DNA of 64,000 nucleotides from Lumbricus terrestris (GCA_949752735.1 OX457037.1:35376446-35440445); one strand, 5' to 3'; positions 1 to 12,861 are shown, counted from the first letter of the stretch. The notes: a model not told the origin generated them from the sequence alone. Numbers and translations: made by a program.

Positions 1-298
1 GGTCCACTATTCCGAATATCCGCTATATTTTTTCGTTATTCTTGTGGTTAGGGTTACAGTGGGTTAGGGTTAGGGTTGGGGTTATGGTGGGTTAGGGTTG
101 GGGTTATGGTGGGTTAGCATTAGGTTTAGGGTTATGGTGAGGGTTAGGGTTGGGAGGGTTAGGGTTATGGCCATGGTTGAGGTGGGTTAGGTTAGGGTTA
201 TGGTTGGGTGGGTTAGGTTTAGGGTTATGGTTGGGGTGAGTTAGGGTTAGGGTTATAGCTAGGTTTAGGGTTAGGTTTAGGGTTCGGAATAGTGGACC
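1..298. mobile_element. TIR element with internal TTAGGG-like array
   Basis: The window opens with GGTCCACTATTCCGAA, and its exact inverted copy TTCGGAATAGTGGACC lies at 283-298. Degraded copies of the same end follow to about 330. Between them, about 52-288 is a degenerate run of GGTTAGGG/GGTTATGG units resembling the metazoan telomere repeat. It lies upstream of the first visible PCF11 exon, presumably in an intron. It could be a foldback element that carried or amplified telomere-like units. The left end may extend beyond the window. Confidence 0.6.
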
Positions 299-952
299 TT
301 CGGACTAGTGGACCCTCGGAATAGTGGACCCAAACCCCCTAGCAGTGATGTTCTGTTTGCACTCATCTTCCCCTTCCCTTCCCACTTTATCTTACCAGAA
401 AAGATGTCAAAATAAAATTAATAGAATTGTTTTCTAGGGCAGTTTTAGGTGCAGACAGTCAGGAAATAGGCAGTTTATACTTGCTTAGAACACGTACTTT
501 GTTGCAGCGTGTACCTTTATGCAAAAAAGAGTAGTGGGTATAATTTTTCGGACAGTCACTGTATAAAAATATTTTACCAAAATAAAAATATTTTCCGACC
601 TACCTACCCAATTTTTTTTAGCTCTGTTACCGGAAACACAGCATTATTTTTTTTTGGCCTAATATACTTGAAAGTGGATTGTTGCTAATATTTAATGAAT
701 TGACTTAAATGTCAGTGAATTCTTAATTGTCATCCAAAGAACGAGTAAAGGGATTTATCACCAGAATACCGTATAGATGACTTGTTTAATGTTAATATTT
801 GAGTAATTTCATTCAACTTCTGATTTAATTTGCAACTTTTATTACCAATTATTACTTCGATGTATTACATGTCTTATTGCGCGTTTGTAAGTAGAATAAT
901 AGATAAAACATGTACATGTACTTACTTATACATAATTGAATTTTTTGCACAG
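299..952. other. PCF11 intron sequence upstream of first visible exon
   Basis: AT-rich non-coding sequence without a convincing exon. The part at about 758-900 closely resembles 63349-63500 near the other end of the window, so it is a dispersed repeat. The intron ends in a TTTTTTGCACAG acceptor before the exon at 953 (an AG 9 bases later would keep the same frame). Confidence 0.5.
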
Positions 953-3900
953 CATTCTCAGCAGAAGAGTGACGTACCAATAGTTGTTCGTCCTCATGTG
1001 GTGGTCGATGACACGGAACAACTGGAAGCGGAAGAGGAGAAGAAGCGCCTGGAAGATATCGAGATGACTGCGAAACTGGAGAGCGATGTCACGCTACGTC
1101 AGCAGCTTATGGCGAAGCAGCAGGAGATTCTGAGGCTTCACCAGCAGGAGCTGGAATTAAAGATTGCGAGAGCAAATGCTCTGATTGACCAGCAGGCCAA
1201 ACTGTTGCAGAAAAATTCTATAAAGGAATCGCAGGTTTGTATATGAGATGATTGTTGGTTGAATTGGCATGCTTATTTCGAATTCTGTTTGTCCTGGAGA
1301 TTTGCGGTTTTAGTCGCAAGTTTTTGTCATGGCCCACTTCAAGAGAGACTTGTTAGAAGCATCCTAAACCAGCACAATGAAGCCATTAATGAACTGAATT
1401 TAAGTTTTGAAGTGCTTCCTGAACAGAGGTGCAGCAGGACTTGAAATTGAAACAACTGTGACTAGTAAACGGAGATTTCCAGTAGGATTGCTATTATTGC
1501 GACTGAGAACATTATCTGATATTTCCAGGTTGCTAAACATTCTATTAAAACTTTTTCCTGTTACTGCAATTGAACTTCAAAAATGGCTGATGGCTCAAAA
1601 TGAATGGACCATTGCCTCATCTGGGTTTCAAATGCTTTTATTTGTTGGCAACAGCTCTGTTGAACCTGTAAAGAAACTAATTGTACAATATTAGATGACA
1701 CTATCTGACACCTAATACTCCTGATAGTATATCTATTATCTGATAGCATTGCACATTCGGTGTATTTGGTCCTTCCTTGTGTAATTCTCTATGGCATGTT
1801 CTATTGTTCTATGACATGTTCACGACTTTCCTACTAAATTCACATAAATGATTTACCCTGTAGTTCAATGATGAAATCATGGCTCATGATTCATACTGTT
1901 TCCTCATGTTCGACTTCAAACTGCATTACTAAGTTGTTGCAAGGAGGGCAAAATAAAATTTCATTTGGTTTTTATTGGCATAAGAACAAGCAATAAATTC
2001 CCATGCAATTTTCTTCGATTATGGGGTGACAAATGGTGCTATATAAATGTTCATATACATATCGATGTAATTAATGTAAAAGCACTAACGTTGCTTCAGC
2101 ATATCTTTTGTATAAGTTCAGTTGTTTTTGTCATGCTGATTTTGATCATCAGTGATGCTGCCACGATGCCTTTTTTTAAAGTAATGTATTAATAAAGTCT
2201 TGAAAACCTTTACAGGCGAAAGAGGTTGTCAAGCCAGCTAAGGCAATGGCAGTTGCTAAACCCACAGTTCAGATGACATCAGCAAAGACAGCTGTTGTTC
2301 CCGTGGTAACTCGTGATCCACGTATTCGACCAAGTGCAGACCCACGTGTTTCTCGAAACGTTTCCGCATCATTGCAGCAGACGGCAGTCGTTTTACCAAC
2401 ACCGTCACCTAAGCATACCAACGAAATCGCCCCCATTGTTCCAAACTCTTCGGCTTCAGTGCAAGGTGTAGCAAAAGTGATACCAAATGCGGCTGGAAAT
2501 ATCTTTGACCGTTTGCAAGATCTCACCGTAAAGAGTGAAACAGGAAGCCCCGCAAAGGCAGCATCGCCTGCAAAGGACATTAGGCAATCATCAAATTCCT
2601 CTTCCGGAGTAGCTGAAACTAAAGGCACCAATGGCCAGAAGTCCAGTCCGAACAGGAAGCCAGCGAAGAAGACTCCAGCATCACCCACAAAGAAAGACTC
2701 GAACAAAGCAAGCCCGGCGAGTTCAAAGACGTCGCCGCACGAGAAGAAAGCAAACAAAGACGTTGTAGACAGGAAGTCCGATAGCAGATCGCCACGAAAG
2801 GGCGGCTCTCCCCGATCGAAATCTCCCCCGGAGGATCGAACAACAGTCCGGGAACCGTACGTTCGTCAGAGGCGTCCCTCGAAATCCATTCGTAATCGCT
2901 CGCCCGGATCCTCCTCTAACGCGCCGCCCGTTAAGTCTGTGAAACGCTCCGACCTGGTTCCACGAGGGTCAAACTTCAACAAGCAGGGGCCGATGAATCG
3001 AAGACAACGGCAGAACAGTCTAAGAGAGGATGGATTTCCAGCCAGGAACCGACAGCAGGGAAACGAAAGGCACCCCCCTGCGAACAGCAGGAAGAGGCCG
3101 ATGCTGGCTGATCCTGTTTCGTTGAGCCCAGCAGACGCCAAGAAGGCCAAACGACGGACGCCGGAAGCTGATGCAAAAGGAACGAACCAGTTATCTGATG
3201 ACTTGATGTGAGTAGCGAGATTCGCGTTTTAAGTAACTTCCAGATTTTCGTAATGTTGTTCGTTGGTTTTGTGGTGCATGATGGTAAATGAAGGCACTAG
3301 CATTTCATTACTTCATTACCATGATTGCCTCAGGTCTAGTGTATAAAGGCGGCTCTTTTATTTGTGAATGTTAGTGAAACATTAATCATAATTTGTGGAG
3401 ATTATGCTTAGATTGTTTATCTGCATTTCACATGCAATGAAATATTTAAGTGGAAATTTGCGCTGATGGCGTCATGTGTGCAAGTCTACATGGTCCAATT
3501 GTGTTCTAAATGGCATTTATGCTACGCTAGCGGTTTCGTTTGTGCAATAGGACACTTTACCGGTGAAATCTTGATAAAATCATTGCAAATTCTAAACCTG
3601 TGTTGTCATTGTTTTCTTCCATGTTTAGGGAACTCTTCGGCCGAGAGGATCAAGATTACCGTTGTATTCCAACGCTGCTCGTCCCACATACAGAGTCTTC
3701 TATGGCCGGTCCTCCTCGCAGGCGAGACTCGCTGCTCCTTTCACCGCCTCTGCCGCCTACTCCTCAGTCGTCCGGTTGGGCGCAGTTCAAAGCGAGCCGT
3801 CCCGATGACTTTCCGTTCCAACTGCCTCAGTCACGATCGCTCCGTGAGAGTATCGACACCGATACTCGGTCCGCCCTGCTTGTGTCACCAAGCGTTAAGC

Positions 3901-6900
3901 CAGTGCTCAGACGTGCACCGCTGCTCCCAACGCCACAGATCGACAGTCTCCTGGACATGAGTGCTGGCGCTGGTGGTCTGTCCGGTTCTGGTTCAGCGAA
4001 CGCGACGTTGCCAACGGGTCCTGTGACGATGGACGCGTTGCAGCGGCAAGTGAGCGAACTGCAGCGGCTGAAAGAGATGAAGAAGCACCTCGACGAGCAG
4101 CGCGAACGGCTCATGGGCAACTCGCTTTCGCCCGCCGTTTCCGGTCCAGCGGGTCCGGGCGACGAGCTGCACCGGCTGCAGAATCTCAAGAGAGACCTCG
4201 ACGAAAAGCACGAGCGACTCCAGATGATGATCGACAGCGGGATGCGGATAAGCGACGAGTTCAGCTCCGCGTTTCCGACGTTCGGAGACAATTCGTTGAA
4301 CGTCCCCCACCCGCCGGTGCCGCCGCCCCTTCTCGTCGTCCGAAACAAACGCCTGGATGTGCACGAAGAGTCGAGTAGGTCCCCCGTCTACCAGGATCGG
4401 TCGCCGAGGTCCGTCATGGATCACGGATATTACCCGGGAGAGAGGGGAGGTCTTCTCGGAGATCGACCGCCTCAGGCCGACCCACGGCTGGAACGTCGGG
4501 CGGACGAAAACAAGGTCTTGCTTCCTACTCCGAAATTTCTCGATAACGATGGTGGGAATGGTGGGGCAGTGCCCTCTATGCCGGTACCGCCGTATCACAA
4601 TCCGCCTCCGCAAGCGATGGAATCGGTCTGCGAGGAGGAGGAGAAATTCTACTTTCCGGAATCCGATCCTCGGTGGTCGCTGCGGACTCTGACGTCTCGG
4701 TCCCAGAACGTCTACAACGTCGTCATCGACGGAAGACATTACGAGATGATGTTCACAAACCGTCCTCTCAAGATCTGGCTCAACCGACAGGAGACGGTCA
4801 TCCGACTCGATCCCGCCTCGAGGCAGCTCTGGTGCAACGAAGCCGGCCTCTACCACATCGGTGAAGAGGAGAAGTCGGTCGTTTTCAACGGAAACCCCCA
4901 CGTCGTCTTCGTCCAGGGCCCGGCCAGAAAGCTCTGGATCGACGGCCAGCTCTTCGACATAAGCGTCGATTCTCCGCCGGAGAAGATAAACATCGGCGGC
5001 CGGGACCACAAGATCTCGATCGACGGCCGGACGAACCGAATCATCGTCGACGGCTTTGACATCTGTCCGTTCGGCACGGACGACGAACAGCACGTGAAGC
5101 TCGCGTTCGTTGAACACACGATCCGGTTCCAGCCGCCGTGCAAGACGATTCTCATCGACGGCAACGTGTGCGAGCTCAACCTCTCCGGCAAGTATCCGGT
5201 CGTGGTAATTGACGGCAAGCCGCACGGAATTCGGTTCGATGGTCCGCCTCGAATGATATTCATCGACGACAAGCCGTGGACGGTACAGATCGACCGCCCG
5301 AAGAGATGTCACCTGGACGGACCGTCGTCTAAGCCAGCGCTGGTGGCGTTCGGGGGTCCGAGTCACGAGATCATCGTGGATGATCAGTGGTATGAGATTA
5401 AGTTTGACGGACCCCCGAAGTTCATTAAGGTCGGCCGAAAGATGCGGAAGTTCCAGTTGAAGGGAGGCACGCCCGAAGTGAAGATCCTGGGTGAAACCGT
5501 GTTGAAGCAGGAGAATATCGATGCTGGGATGTTGATGTCCGATGGGTTTCTGAGACCAGGGTCGCAGCCAGGATTTGGCCTCAAACCGCTTCACCTTGGT
5601 TCGTCCGATGCACCTCTGCGACAGTCAGCCTCCACTGACAACATCCCTTCGCTACTTGGTGAGTTTAAGACATCTTTACTAAACGCTTTGGCTAATCTTC
5701 AGTTTTTACTACTAGCATGTGATTTGTTTAAAAACATTCTTGCAAAGAAATTTCTTTATCTGTATCACTGTGATATTTCGCATTTTAACAACTTACATCA
5801 ATTGCCATATTTATGATTTTGACTGCTGCGTACAAGTATACAGCTGAGCGGTTTACTGAAATTTCAGAGGTCATTCTATTCCAGGGCTTCGTCGTCATTA
5901 ATCAATGTCAGCAGCTCTAGGAAGATTCAGATTTCAGGTTAATCAGGTTTCTGGGTCTTTAGAATTACTTTACATGCTAAATTGTTGAGATTATCAAATG
6001 AATTTGAATTTTTTGTGTGTTTCAGAAATCAGCGTTGGTCCAAAAATCGAGAGGAATCGATCGTTTGGACAATTTCCTCCACAACGACAACAGGAGAATT
6101 TCCCGCCTGCCGGGGGATTCGACACGCATGCGCCAGGACAAGGTCACAGCGAGGGAATGGCTGGTCCTCATGGTCCGAGACCAACGGAGCGGTCCTTTGG
6201 TTCTGGTCCTTTTGATTCGCATCAGAATCATGCAAGGGGCCAACAGCAACCACAGCAGCAGCAGCAACGGTTTCCCGGTCCGCCTGATGGAGGTTGTCCG
6301 CGGCCAATGACGATGGACCCTCGTCTGAGATTGCCACAGCAGCAGCATGAGCACAATGAATTCAAGCCTCCGCAGATGCAGAACGTGCCTTTTGGAATGC
6401 AGGGTCCACCACCCCCGCAAGGAATGATGCCACCAAGACCTATGGAAGGAGGTTCGTTTGTGAATCAGGGTGGACCTAGGTTTGGCCCACGGGGTCCTGG
6501 CATGCATCATCCAGACCAGCACTTCAACCAGTTCCCTTACAGAGAACAACAGCAGATGCCTCAGCCGTGGAATCAGGCCGATCAGTTTGGAGCGCCATCA
6601 AATAACATGCAGGGTAATGAAATCATTGAAAATTGATTGCTTTATTGATTGATTGATTTAACCATTTAATGACCAGCTGCATATGTCTTCATGTGCTGCG
6701 TATGTTTTCATGTGCTGCATATGTTTTATGTGCTGCATATGTCTTCATGTGCTGCATATGTCTTCATGTGCTGCGTATGTTTTCATGTGCTGCATATGTT
6801 TTATGTGCTGCATATGTCTTCATGTGCTGCGTATGTTTTCATGTGCTGCATATGTCTTCATGTGCTGCATATGTTTTCATATGCTGCATATGTTTTCATG

Positions 6901-9900
6901 TGCTGCATATGTTTTTCAATACATTTTAGCATATGTTGGTCGTTAAAGCTCTAGTTACTTGCTGCTTCAAAGTACTATAGTGTGCTATTGCATTTTTTAA
7001 TAAGTTAGTCTAAATTTGTAGATGAATGCGAATATAAGGATGGCAGTGTAGTGTGTTTTCAGCTCGAAAGTATCATATCTTACATTCTGCACTGTTACAG
7101 ACTTATTCTTAAATGTTGGTGCTTGTGCGTGTTATTTTTACTGACTTAGGTATAAGCTTTTTTTGCTAGTGGGTAATGGATATATTATTTTTCGTTGGCA
7201 GTGTCCAATATCACGGTCACAAATTGATCTTGCATGTCCCTATCCTTTGGGTATTATTCCTGTGTGTGCAGAAAGCAGTTCAAGTGCCGTGGTGTCACAG
7301 CCGGCACAGGTTGACGTGAATACGCTGCTGAGTCAACTTCTAGCTGCTGGGCTGATCAAAAAGGAAGCCGAGTCCAGTGCACCAACAACAACAACATCAG
7401 ATGCCAATCAACAGATAGCAGTTAAAGTGGAAAAACCTGCAGCACTGGATAGAAGAGCATCTGAGGTTTGTTAGAAAGTTTTATTTTACATGTCCAATCG
7501 GAATTTTATATCAATTAGTTTTTCTCTGTGGCCTTAGTGATTTCTGTGGAGTATTCAGCCGCAGATAGCGTGTACTTGAGTGAAACGCATCAGAAAGAAA
7601 AAAGTAATATACAAGAATTCATGGCTGTATTCTAGTTAACGATAGTATTTATCTACTGAAAGAATTAGTCAAAGTAAAGTTTGCAGCTCTGTTCTGTTAT
7701 TACCGTATTAGCATGTTAGTATATAGGGTGATTCCACGTCAAATCTGAGTTGGTCATGTCAATTTTGGTTGTAAATTTGGTTGAATTGACATGGAATCTC
7801 CCTATGGATCTGTGGAAAGATACGTATTGATAGGAGTTTTGTTTTTCAGGAACAAAAGGAAGAAGCAAAGAAGGAGGAGCTGTCGGTGGAGGATGTTCCG
7901 AATTTGTCAGACTTCAACCTTGACAATCTGAAAAAGTGAGTTGTACATCCTGATTTGTTGGTTTCAACCAGAGTCCAATGAAATGCTTAGGTTATTTACG
8001 TGTGTCAGCCAGATGTTTCACTGCTGTTCAATATTAAATTTAAATATGATCGGAAACTAAGCACAAAAGGATCAACAATGAACAGAATTCTTCGCAGGCT
8101 TCAGCCACCCTTACGGGACTATGCTTACCTTGGATCATAGTCCTTCCACACACTGGCAGCGCATCGGGCGACACAGCTCCTCCACACCACTCTGTCCTCC
8201 ACAATCCTCTATGTTAAAATAATTAATATTATCAATCAATCAGCCGTTTATTGACTCAACAATTGAAATATGTTCTTTTCTGTTATTTGGCATGCGTGTT
8301 CGTGACTCCTGGTGTTTATTCTCTAGGAGATATCCTGGCACGATGCAACGTGTCTACCTCGGTGTACAGTGTCCGACGTGTGGTGTCCGATTTTCCACTG
8401 AAGCCATGGACAAGTACAACGAACATCTAGACTGGCATTTCCGCAAAAATAGGAGGGAAAAGGAGGAAATGAGGGTCGCTAAATTCCGGCGATGGTACTT
8501 CGATGTTGTGGTAAGAATTTCTGCATACATCTTTTCTTAGAACTGCGGTTTGGATCATTTCAACAGTAGCTGCGCTATAGAAATTACTGATTGCATTGCA
8601 TTATTTCCGTGCCTATATGTAATATTTATGTATGTTCTGAAGAACTTCTCTTTGTAGTCTGCCCGGCTGTTTGAGATTTTGTGTTCTTAATGGAATCTTG
8701 ACTGAACCTCTACCATTATGGGAGCCTGTATGATCTTTTGAATTGGTTGATCTGCAGATATTCGTGCCTGTTGAGGCTGTTGTCTTTAATCAATAATCAT
8801 ATTCAGTTTTTTTACCAGGAATTTTGAACAAAGTAGAACTGTTGATTTGCTTCATTGCAAGAACCTAATAATAACGACTTTTCAGTTGTTTAAACATCGT
8901 TCACACGAATACGAATCTGTAGTTAAATAACGAACTCTAGTGTCAGTTGAAAAAGTTCTGTCTTGATGTCGAGTTACATTGCACTTACATTATGTATTAT
9001 TTACGTTACATTGCATACTGATGATTGCTTTGACAGTTCTTACAATGTGTTGAGTGTGCAGAACTGTGATCTAATCTCAAAATTCGTTTGTTCCACTTTC
9101 ATAGCACACAGTGTTTCAAAGTGAAATTGTTTTCCTTGTGAATATTCCATTTGTAAAATCAGTTCGGAATAGAAGATGTCAGAAAAACTACACGCTTGAC
9201 TGGAACAGAGTGTATGTATGTATGTATGTATGGTTGTGGGTGTGTATTTTCAAGTTTATGAAAGTGTGCAAGTCTGACGCAATGGTTGTGTGTGTATTTT
9301 CACGTGTATGGGAGTGTGCAAGTTAGGTTGTGTGTATTTTCAAGTGTATGGGGAGTGTGCAAGTCTGACGCAATGGTTGTGTGTGTATTTTCAAGTGTAT
9401 GGGAGTGTGTGCAAGTCTGACGCAATGCGTTTGCATTGATTGTGTTTAATTAATTCTATAGGATTGGATCCAGTTTGAAGAAGTTTCCTCTGCTGAGGAT
9501 CAGTCACAGCCAATGGACTTAATAGAAGATTCATCAGATCCCAGTACAGCAGCCAAATCTACTCTTGAAAGCCTGGCATCCAACATCACTTCCTGTCCGC
9601 AAGCTTCAATCAACGACAAGGAGGATGTGAGTAATGTGCTGTAGATCTGAAAAGTTTCATCAGAAATATGTGCATTTTGGGGGAATTGTATGGTATCAAT
9701 TCTGTCATTGATGGTCGTTTTGAGACTTGCATCTGAGATATGGATTTCAGTTCTGATTGACAGAACATCATGAAGAAAGTAGAGATGTTGTTGGTATCTC
9801 TGATTGTTTTTTAACTAATCTAGCAGGAAATCATAGCTGCATCTTATACTATAGATCTGAAAGTTTATCTGTGGCTGGCTGTAAATCTGAAAGTTTATCT

Positions 9901-12611
9901 GTGGCTGGGTTTGTGTGTGTATGTATACTGTCCCAAGAAAGGCTCCGAAACGGCTCCATTTCGAGCGACTAAACGCAGGGGCGTGTCGGGTTTGGTTGTT
10001 GGTGGTGGGGGGAATTAACCAAAATGTGCAATTGTGAACCTAATTTTTCAGGCCACGCCTGTTGCCACAGAGGGGTTGGGCCTAGGTGGAGCCGGGGTCC
10101 AAGTACAATAAGGGCGAAAACCGAAATTTCCCGGTCAATGACAGAAACCTTTGAGAGGTGGGTTTGGATGAGGGCTGGGTGGAGGTAGGTAGCTGGCGGA
10201 GTGTGAATTATGGCCGGGCTGGGTGGGTGTGGGCGGGTAGGAGGGGTACAGTGGGGCCTCGGGTAGGCCCGGGAGTCGGGCTGGGCATCATGGGCGAAGA
10301 GCTCAAATCTACCCAGCAGTGCCGAATATCCCAGTGGAGTGGGGGCAAGGTGGGGTGGAGTGTGGCGTTATGGCACAGACAATTGGAGACCCTCATTTAA
10401 TATTTGGCTATAAATTCCACGGTCTAATACAAGATTTGGTAACTGTTGCTTTCCAGTCATTAAACAAAATGTGTGAAGAATGTGCCATCTCTGGAAACAT
10501 TCAGATCACAGCTCAAGACCTATCGGGTTTTTTTCAGACTTTTTGACCATCATTGATTTTTTAACTCATGAATGCCCGGGACCTTTTTTTCAGACTCTGT
10601 TTGACGACAGTGCTATATAATTCAACATAATATTATTGTCGTTATTGTTAGATTTATTGGGTTGTAATCATGATTTCAGATCTGTGATACATGTCGCGAA
10701 TCGTTCGAGCAGTTCTGGGATGAGGAGCGAGAGGCGTGGCATCTCAAAGATGCGATCCGAGTTGATGGAAAGGTAAGCGCTCTTTTCAGTTTCGACTCTG
10801 TTGGGTTTTTTTTTGTAGTATTGTAAGAACTTAAATTATTTTATCTATCTAGTCATTGATATGACATCCCTTCAATATTGCTATTATTCGGTAGATTGCG
10901 TGGCGTAGCAAGCAATTTTGATTTATAAGATACTGAGTCGATATTTTTTAATTCCTATTCAAGGTTGACTATCCTAGTTGTAAAGTAACTCTATGATCTG
11001 AGATGTAAAACTCAGATGTTCCAAGTGGCATGCTTGTTGTGTACACTCGAAAACAGGACTGGCAATAATTGCCAAATCCAAAAGTCATGTACAAGGGACT
11101 AGTACATTACAGGACTTGCTGGTTACTTTTTTATGCTAGAGCCAAATTACACTGCTTGATGCCCAAGCGTTGTTATGCTGTACCTACTTGGCAGGTGCAA
11201 ACCTGCAACCTGTGGTATACTTGTGTGCAAGTGCTATTAAAAGTTTTCAGATCTAGACCTGCCCCAGCCTGCTAACTGAATGAATCACTGTACCAGTAGA
11301 GGCACACCATGTGATCATAACCAAGTTTTTAAGTGTTCAAATGATGTCTCTGGTTTTCTTTGTTTTTTTCTCATTAGACTTATCATCCAATTTGCTACGA
11401 AGACGTCAAAGACGTAAGTGGTCTTGCTTATGCATAACATTTTTTAATTTTTTCCAGCATTATTGCTAGTATTGGATAACAGATATGAAATCACAAAAAT
11501 TGCTTTCTTATAATATATCCAAGACAAGCATAATAAGTAATGGAACCAGCTGCAGAAGAGAAGGATAGTTTGAGGAAGGGTTTAGGTGACGGGTAGCACG
11601 AAGAACTGAAGATCAGCATGGATGCGGTATCGGTTCCAGCTGCCCCCACCTCTTCGAAAGGTTGAATCGTCCACCTACTTGCTGGTTGCAATGGTAAAAA
11701 TATGTTGCATTAGGATGTGATGGGTGCCCAACTGGCAATGGAATTCGACTCATGTAAAAACTTGTAATTATCCGTTCATACTACTACTTGTGAATGATCG
11801 TACTGCAGCGTGACAGTTCTAAATGAAAATAAACACATATATGTGCATGCATCAAAAGAAAACTTGCTTACAATTTAATAATGTAAATGACTTGAGACGG
11901 TGGCAAATGGTGAAAACGTAAACGGTTCGTTTTGTGCGTCATTTATGGAAAACCATTGTGTGAAATCGAATGCCTTTGTTATAAAAAGATGAGTGATCAT
12001 TTAGCATGGAAATACGGTGAAATTATTTCAGTTTATGCTGATATGATGAATCTTTGGATTGTAGAACTGATGAATGCGCTTTTTGAAGACATTGTTTCTT
12101 TGTTTTATAGGTTTCGACGACAGACGCTATGGAAACTGAAGCCGATGCCGGTGAAACCTCTGCAGCTACTACTGATGCACTTGAACCTCAGGAAACCAAT
12201 ATGGAAGAGGAGGCAACGGCAACAACGACAACAACAACAACTGTGCCCACTGTTGACCAAATTAATTTAAATATTAAGTTGGAAAATGTAGAAAATGATT
12301 CTCCAGAAGTCCTGCCTCCTACAGAGTTAACACCCCAATCCATCAAGACCGAGGAGCCTCAGGTAAAAGTCGAAAGTCTTACAGTTGCTGAAAATCAATT
12401 AGACTCTGCTGCGACGTGTACAAACAGTGGGAGCCGGCCTCCATCCCGTGAGCAATCGCCGCAAGCGGAAGGCGACGGGAAGCTCGGTACGTCGTCGTCG
12501 TCGCCGCAAGAAAACGACAAACTTGCGGACGGCGAACGTGAAAGAACTGTTGCCGCCGACTGTTCGGAAACGAGAGATTCGAACGATTTTAGCGAAAATA
12601 AAAGTAATTAA
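953..12611 (+). CDS. PCF11: PCF11, pre-mRNA cleavage complex II subunit (5' partial)
   Basis: PCF11 is the scaffold of cleavage factor II. It binds RNA polymerase II CTD and CLP1 in the nucleus and drives mRNA 3'-end cleavage and transcription termination. Eleven exons join in frame: 953-1234, 2216-3207, 3629-5658, 6026-6613, 7272-7465, 7850-7935, 8327-8510, 9462-9626, 10680-10772, 11378-11413, 12111-12611. Together they give 1716 codons plus TAA, with GT-AG at every junction. In order they show: a Gln/Glu-rich helix (LMAKQQEILRLHQQELELK) typical of the segment after the CID; a basic Ser/Pro-rich linker; a large exon with repeated IDG modules; a Gln/Pro-rich segment; the VNTLLSQLLAAGLIKKE motif; a C2H2 finger (CPTC...HLDWH, exon 8327); a second zinc site (CDTC...WH in exon 10680, then HPIC in exon 11378); and an acidic tail. 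The N-terminal CID is absent, so earlier exons must lie left of the window. Introns hold several repeats. Identity is secure from both zinc modules; small exon limits could shift. Confidence 0.93.
6658..6948. mobile_element. foldback (TIR) element expanded by an internal 17-19 bp minisatellite
   Basis: The ends TTAACCATTTAATGACCAGC and TTGGTCGTTAAAG are inverted copies. Between them lie about 13 units of a 17-19 bp repeat (TGTGCTGCATATGTTTTCA and variants). The same ends, also with GCTGCATATG inside, form a 70-bp unexpanded element at 43836-43905. It sits in the PCF11 intron after exon 6026-6613. The array is open in all three frames, but those reading frames are not genes. Confidence 0.75.
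7724..7804. mobile_element. short TIR element (81 bp)
   Basis: TAGGGTGATTCCACGTCAA at the left and TTGACATGGAATCTCCCTA at the right are near-perfect inverted repeats around a core of about 43 bp. It lies in a PCF11 intron about 46 bp before exon 7850. Flanking TA dinucleotides would fit a TA target site, but this is not certain. There is no coding capacity. Confidence 0.6.
9215..9430 (+). repeat. minisatellite of about 56-bp units plus GTAT microsatellite
   Basis: A short GTAT run (9215-9232) is followed by four imperfect copies of a unit reading GTGTGTATTTTCAAGTGTATG, then a segment containing GGGAGTGTGCAAGTCTGACG and CAATG; one copy is shortened. The array ends about 30 bp before the PCF11 exon at 9462, so it occupies the branch-point/acceptor side of that intron. 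Confidence 0.75.
9970..10390 (+). other. G-rich intron segment of PCF11
   Basis: Unlike the AT-rich introns around it, this stretch is strongly G-rich on the coding strand, with many GGG/GGGG runs (for example around 10000-10010 and 10155-10290). It lies in the intron before the exon for the second zinc module (10680). It encodes nothing recognisable. The runs could form G-quadruplexes in the pre-mRNA; that is inference. Confidence 0.4.
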
Positions 12612-12750
12612 TATGAAAAGAGAGATGTCTATTTACTCTTCTTTGTATGTGTGTTAGGTTAGTTCATATATGAAGGTAGTGGGCGAGCTTCCGAGTCTAT
12701 TTAAATGTTTTTGTTAAGCGGTTTCACATGTCGTGCTTTAATTGAAGAAA

Positions 12751-12861
12751 TTTCAACCCCTTAATAAGTGCCATGTCCAATGATGTTTTGTTACAAGCAC
12801 TCTGCTTTTGAAATGCTGGTTAGTTGCTGCACAGGTCAGGGCATTTATTAAGGAGTTGAAA
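12751..12861. mobile_element. short TIR element (111 bp)
   Basis: TTTCAACCCCTTAATAAGTG at the left is matched in inverted form by GCATTTATTAAGGAGTTGAAA at the right. The core is about 65 bp and non-coding. It lies in the PCF11 3' flank or UTR, where it would form a stem in any transcript. No target duplication is clear. Confidence 0.55.

Noticed and set aside
52..288. True chromosome end (telomere)
   Set aside because: The TTAGGG units are degenerate, enclosed by inverted repeats and lie beside a PCF11 gene whose 5' exons must be further left, so it is interstitial.
3993..5594. 533-codon open frame on the minus strand
   Set aside because: It is the antisense shadow of the large PCF11 exon (3629-5658), whose GC-rich codons leave few stops; no splice or homology support.
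6669..6954. Cys-rich 86-87 codon frames
   Set aside because: Translations of the 17-19 bp array in a foldback element.
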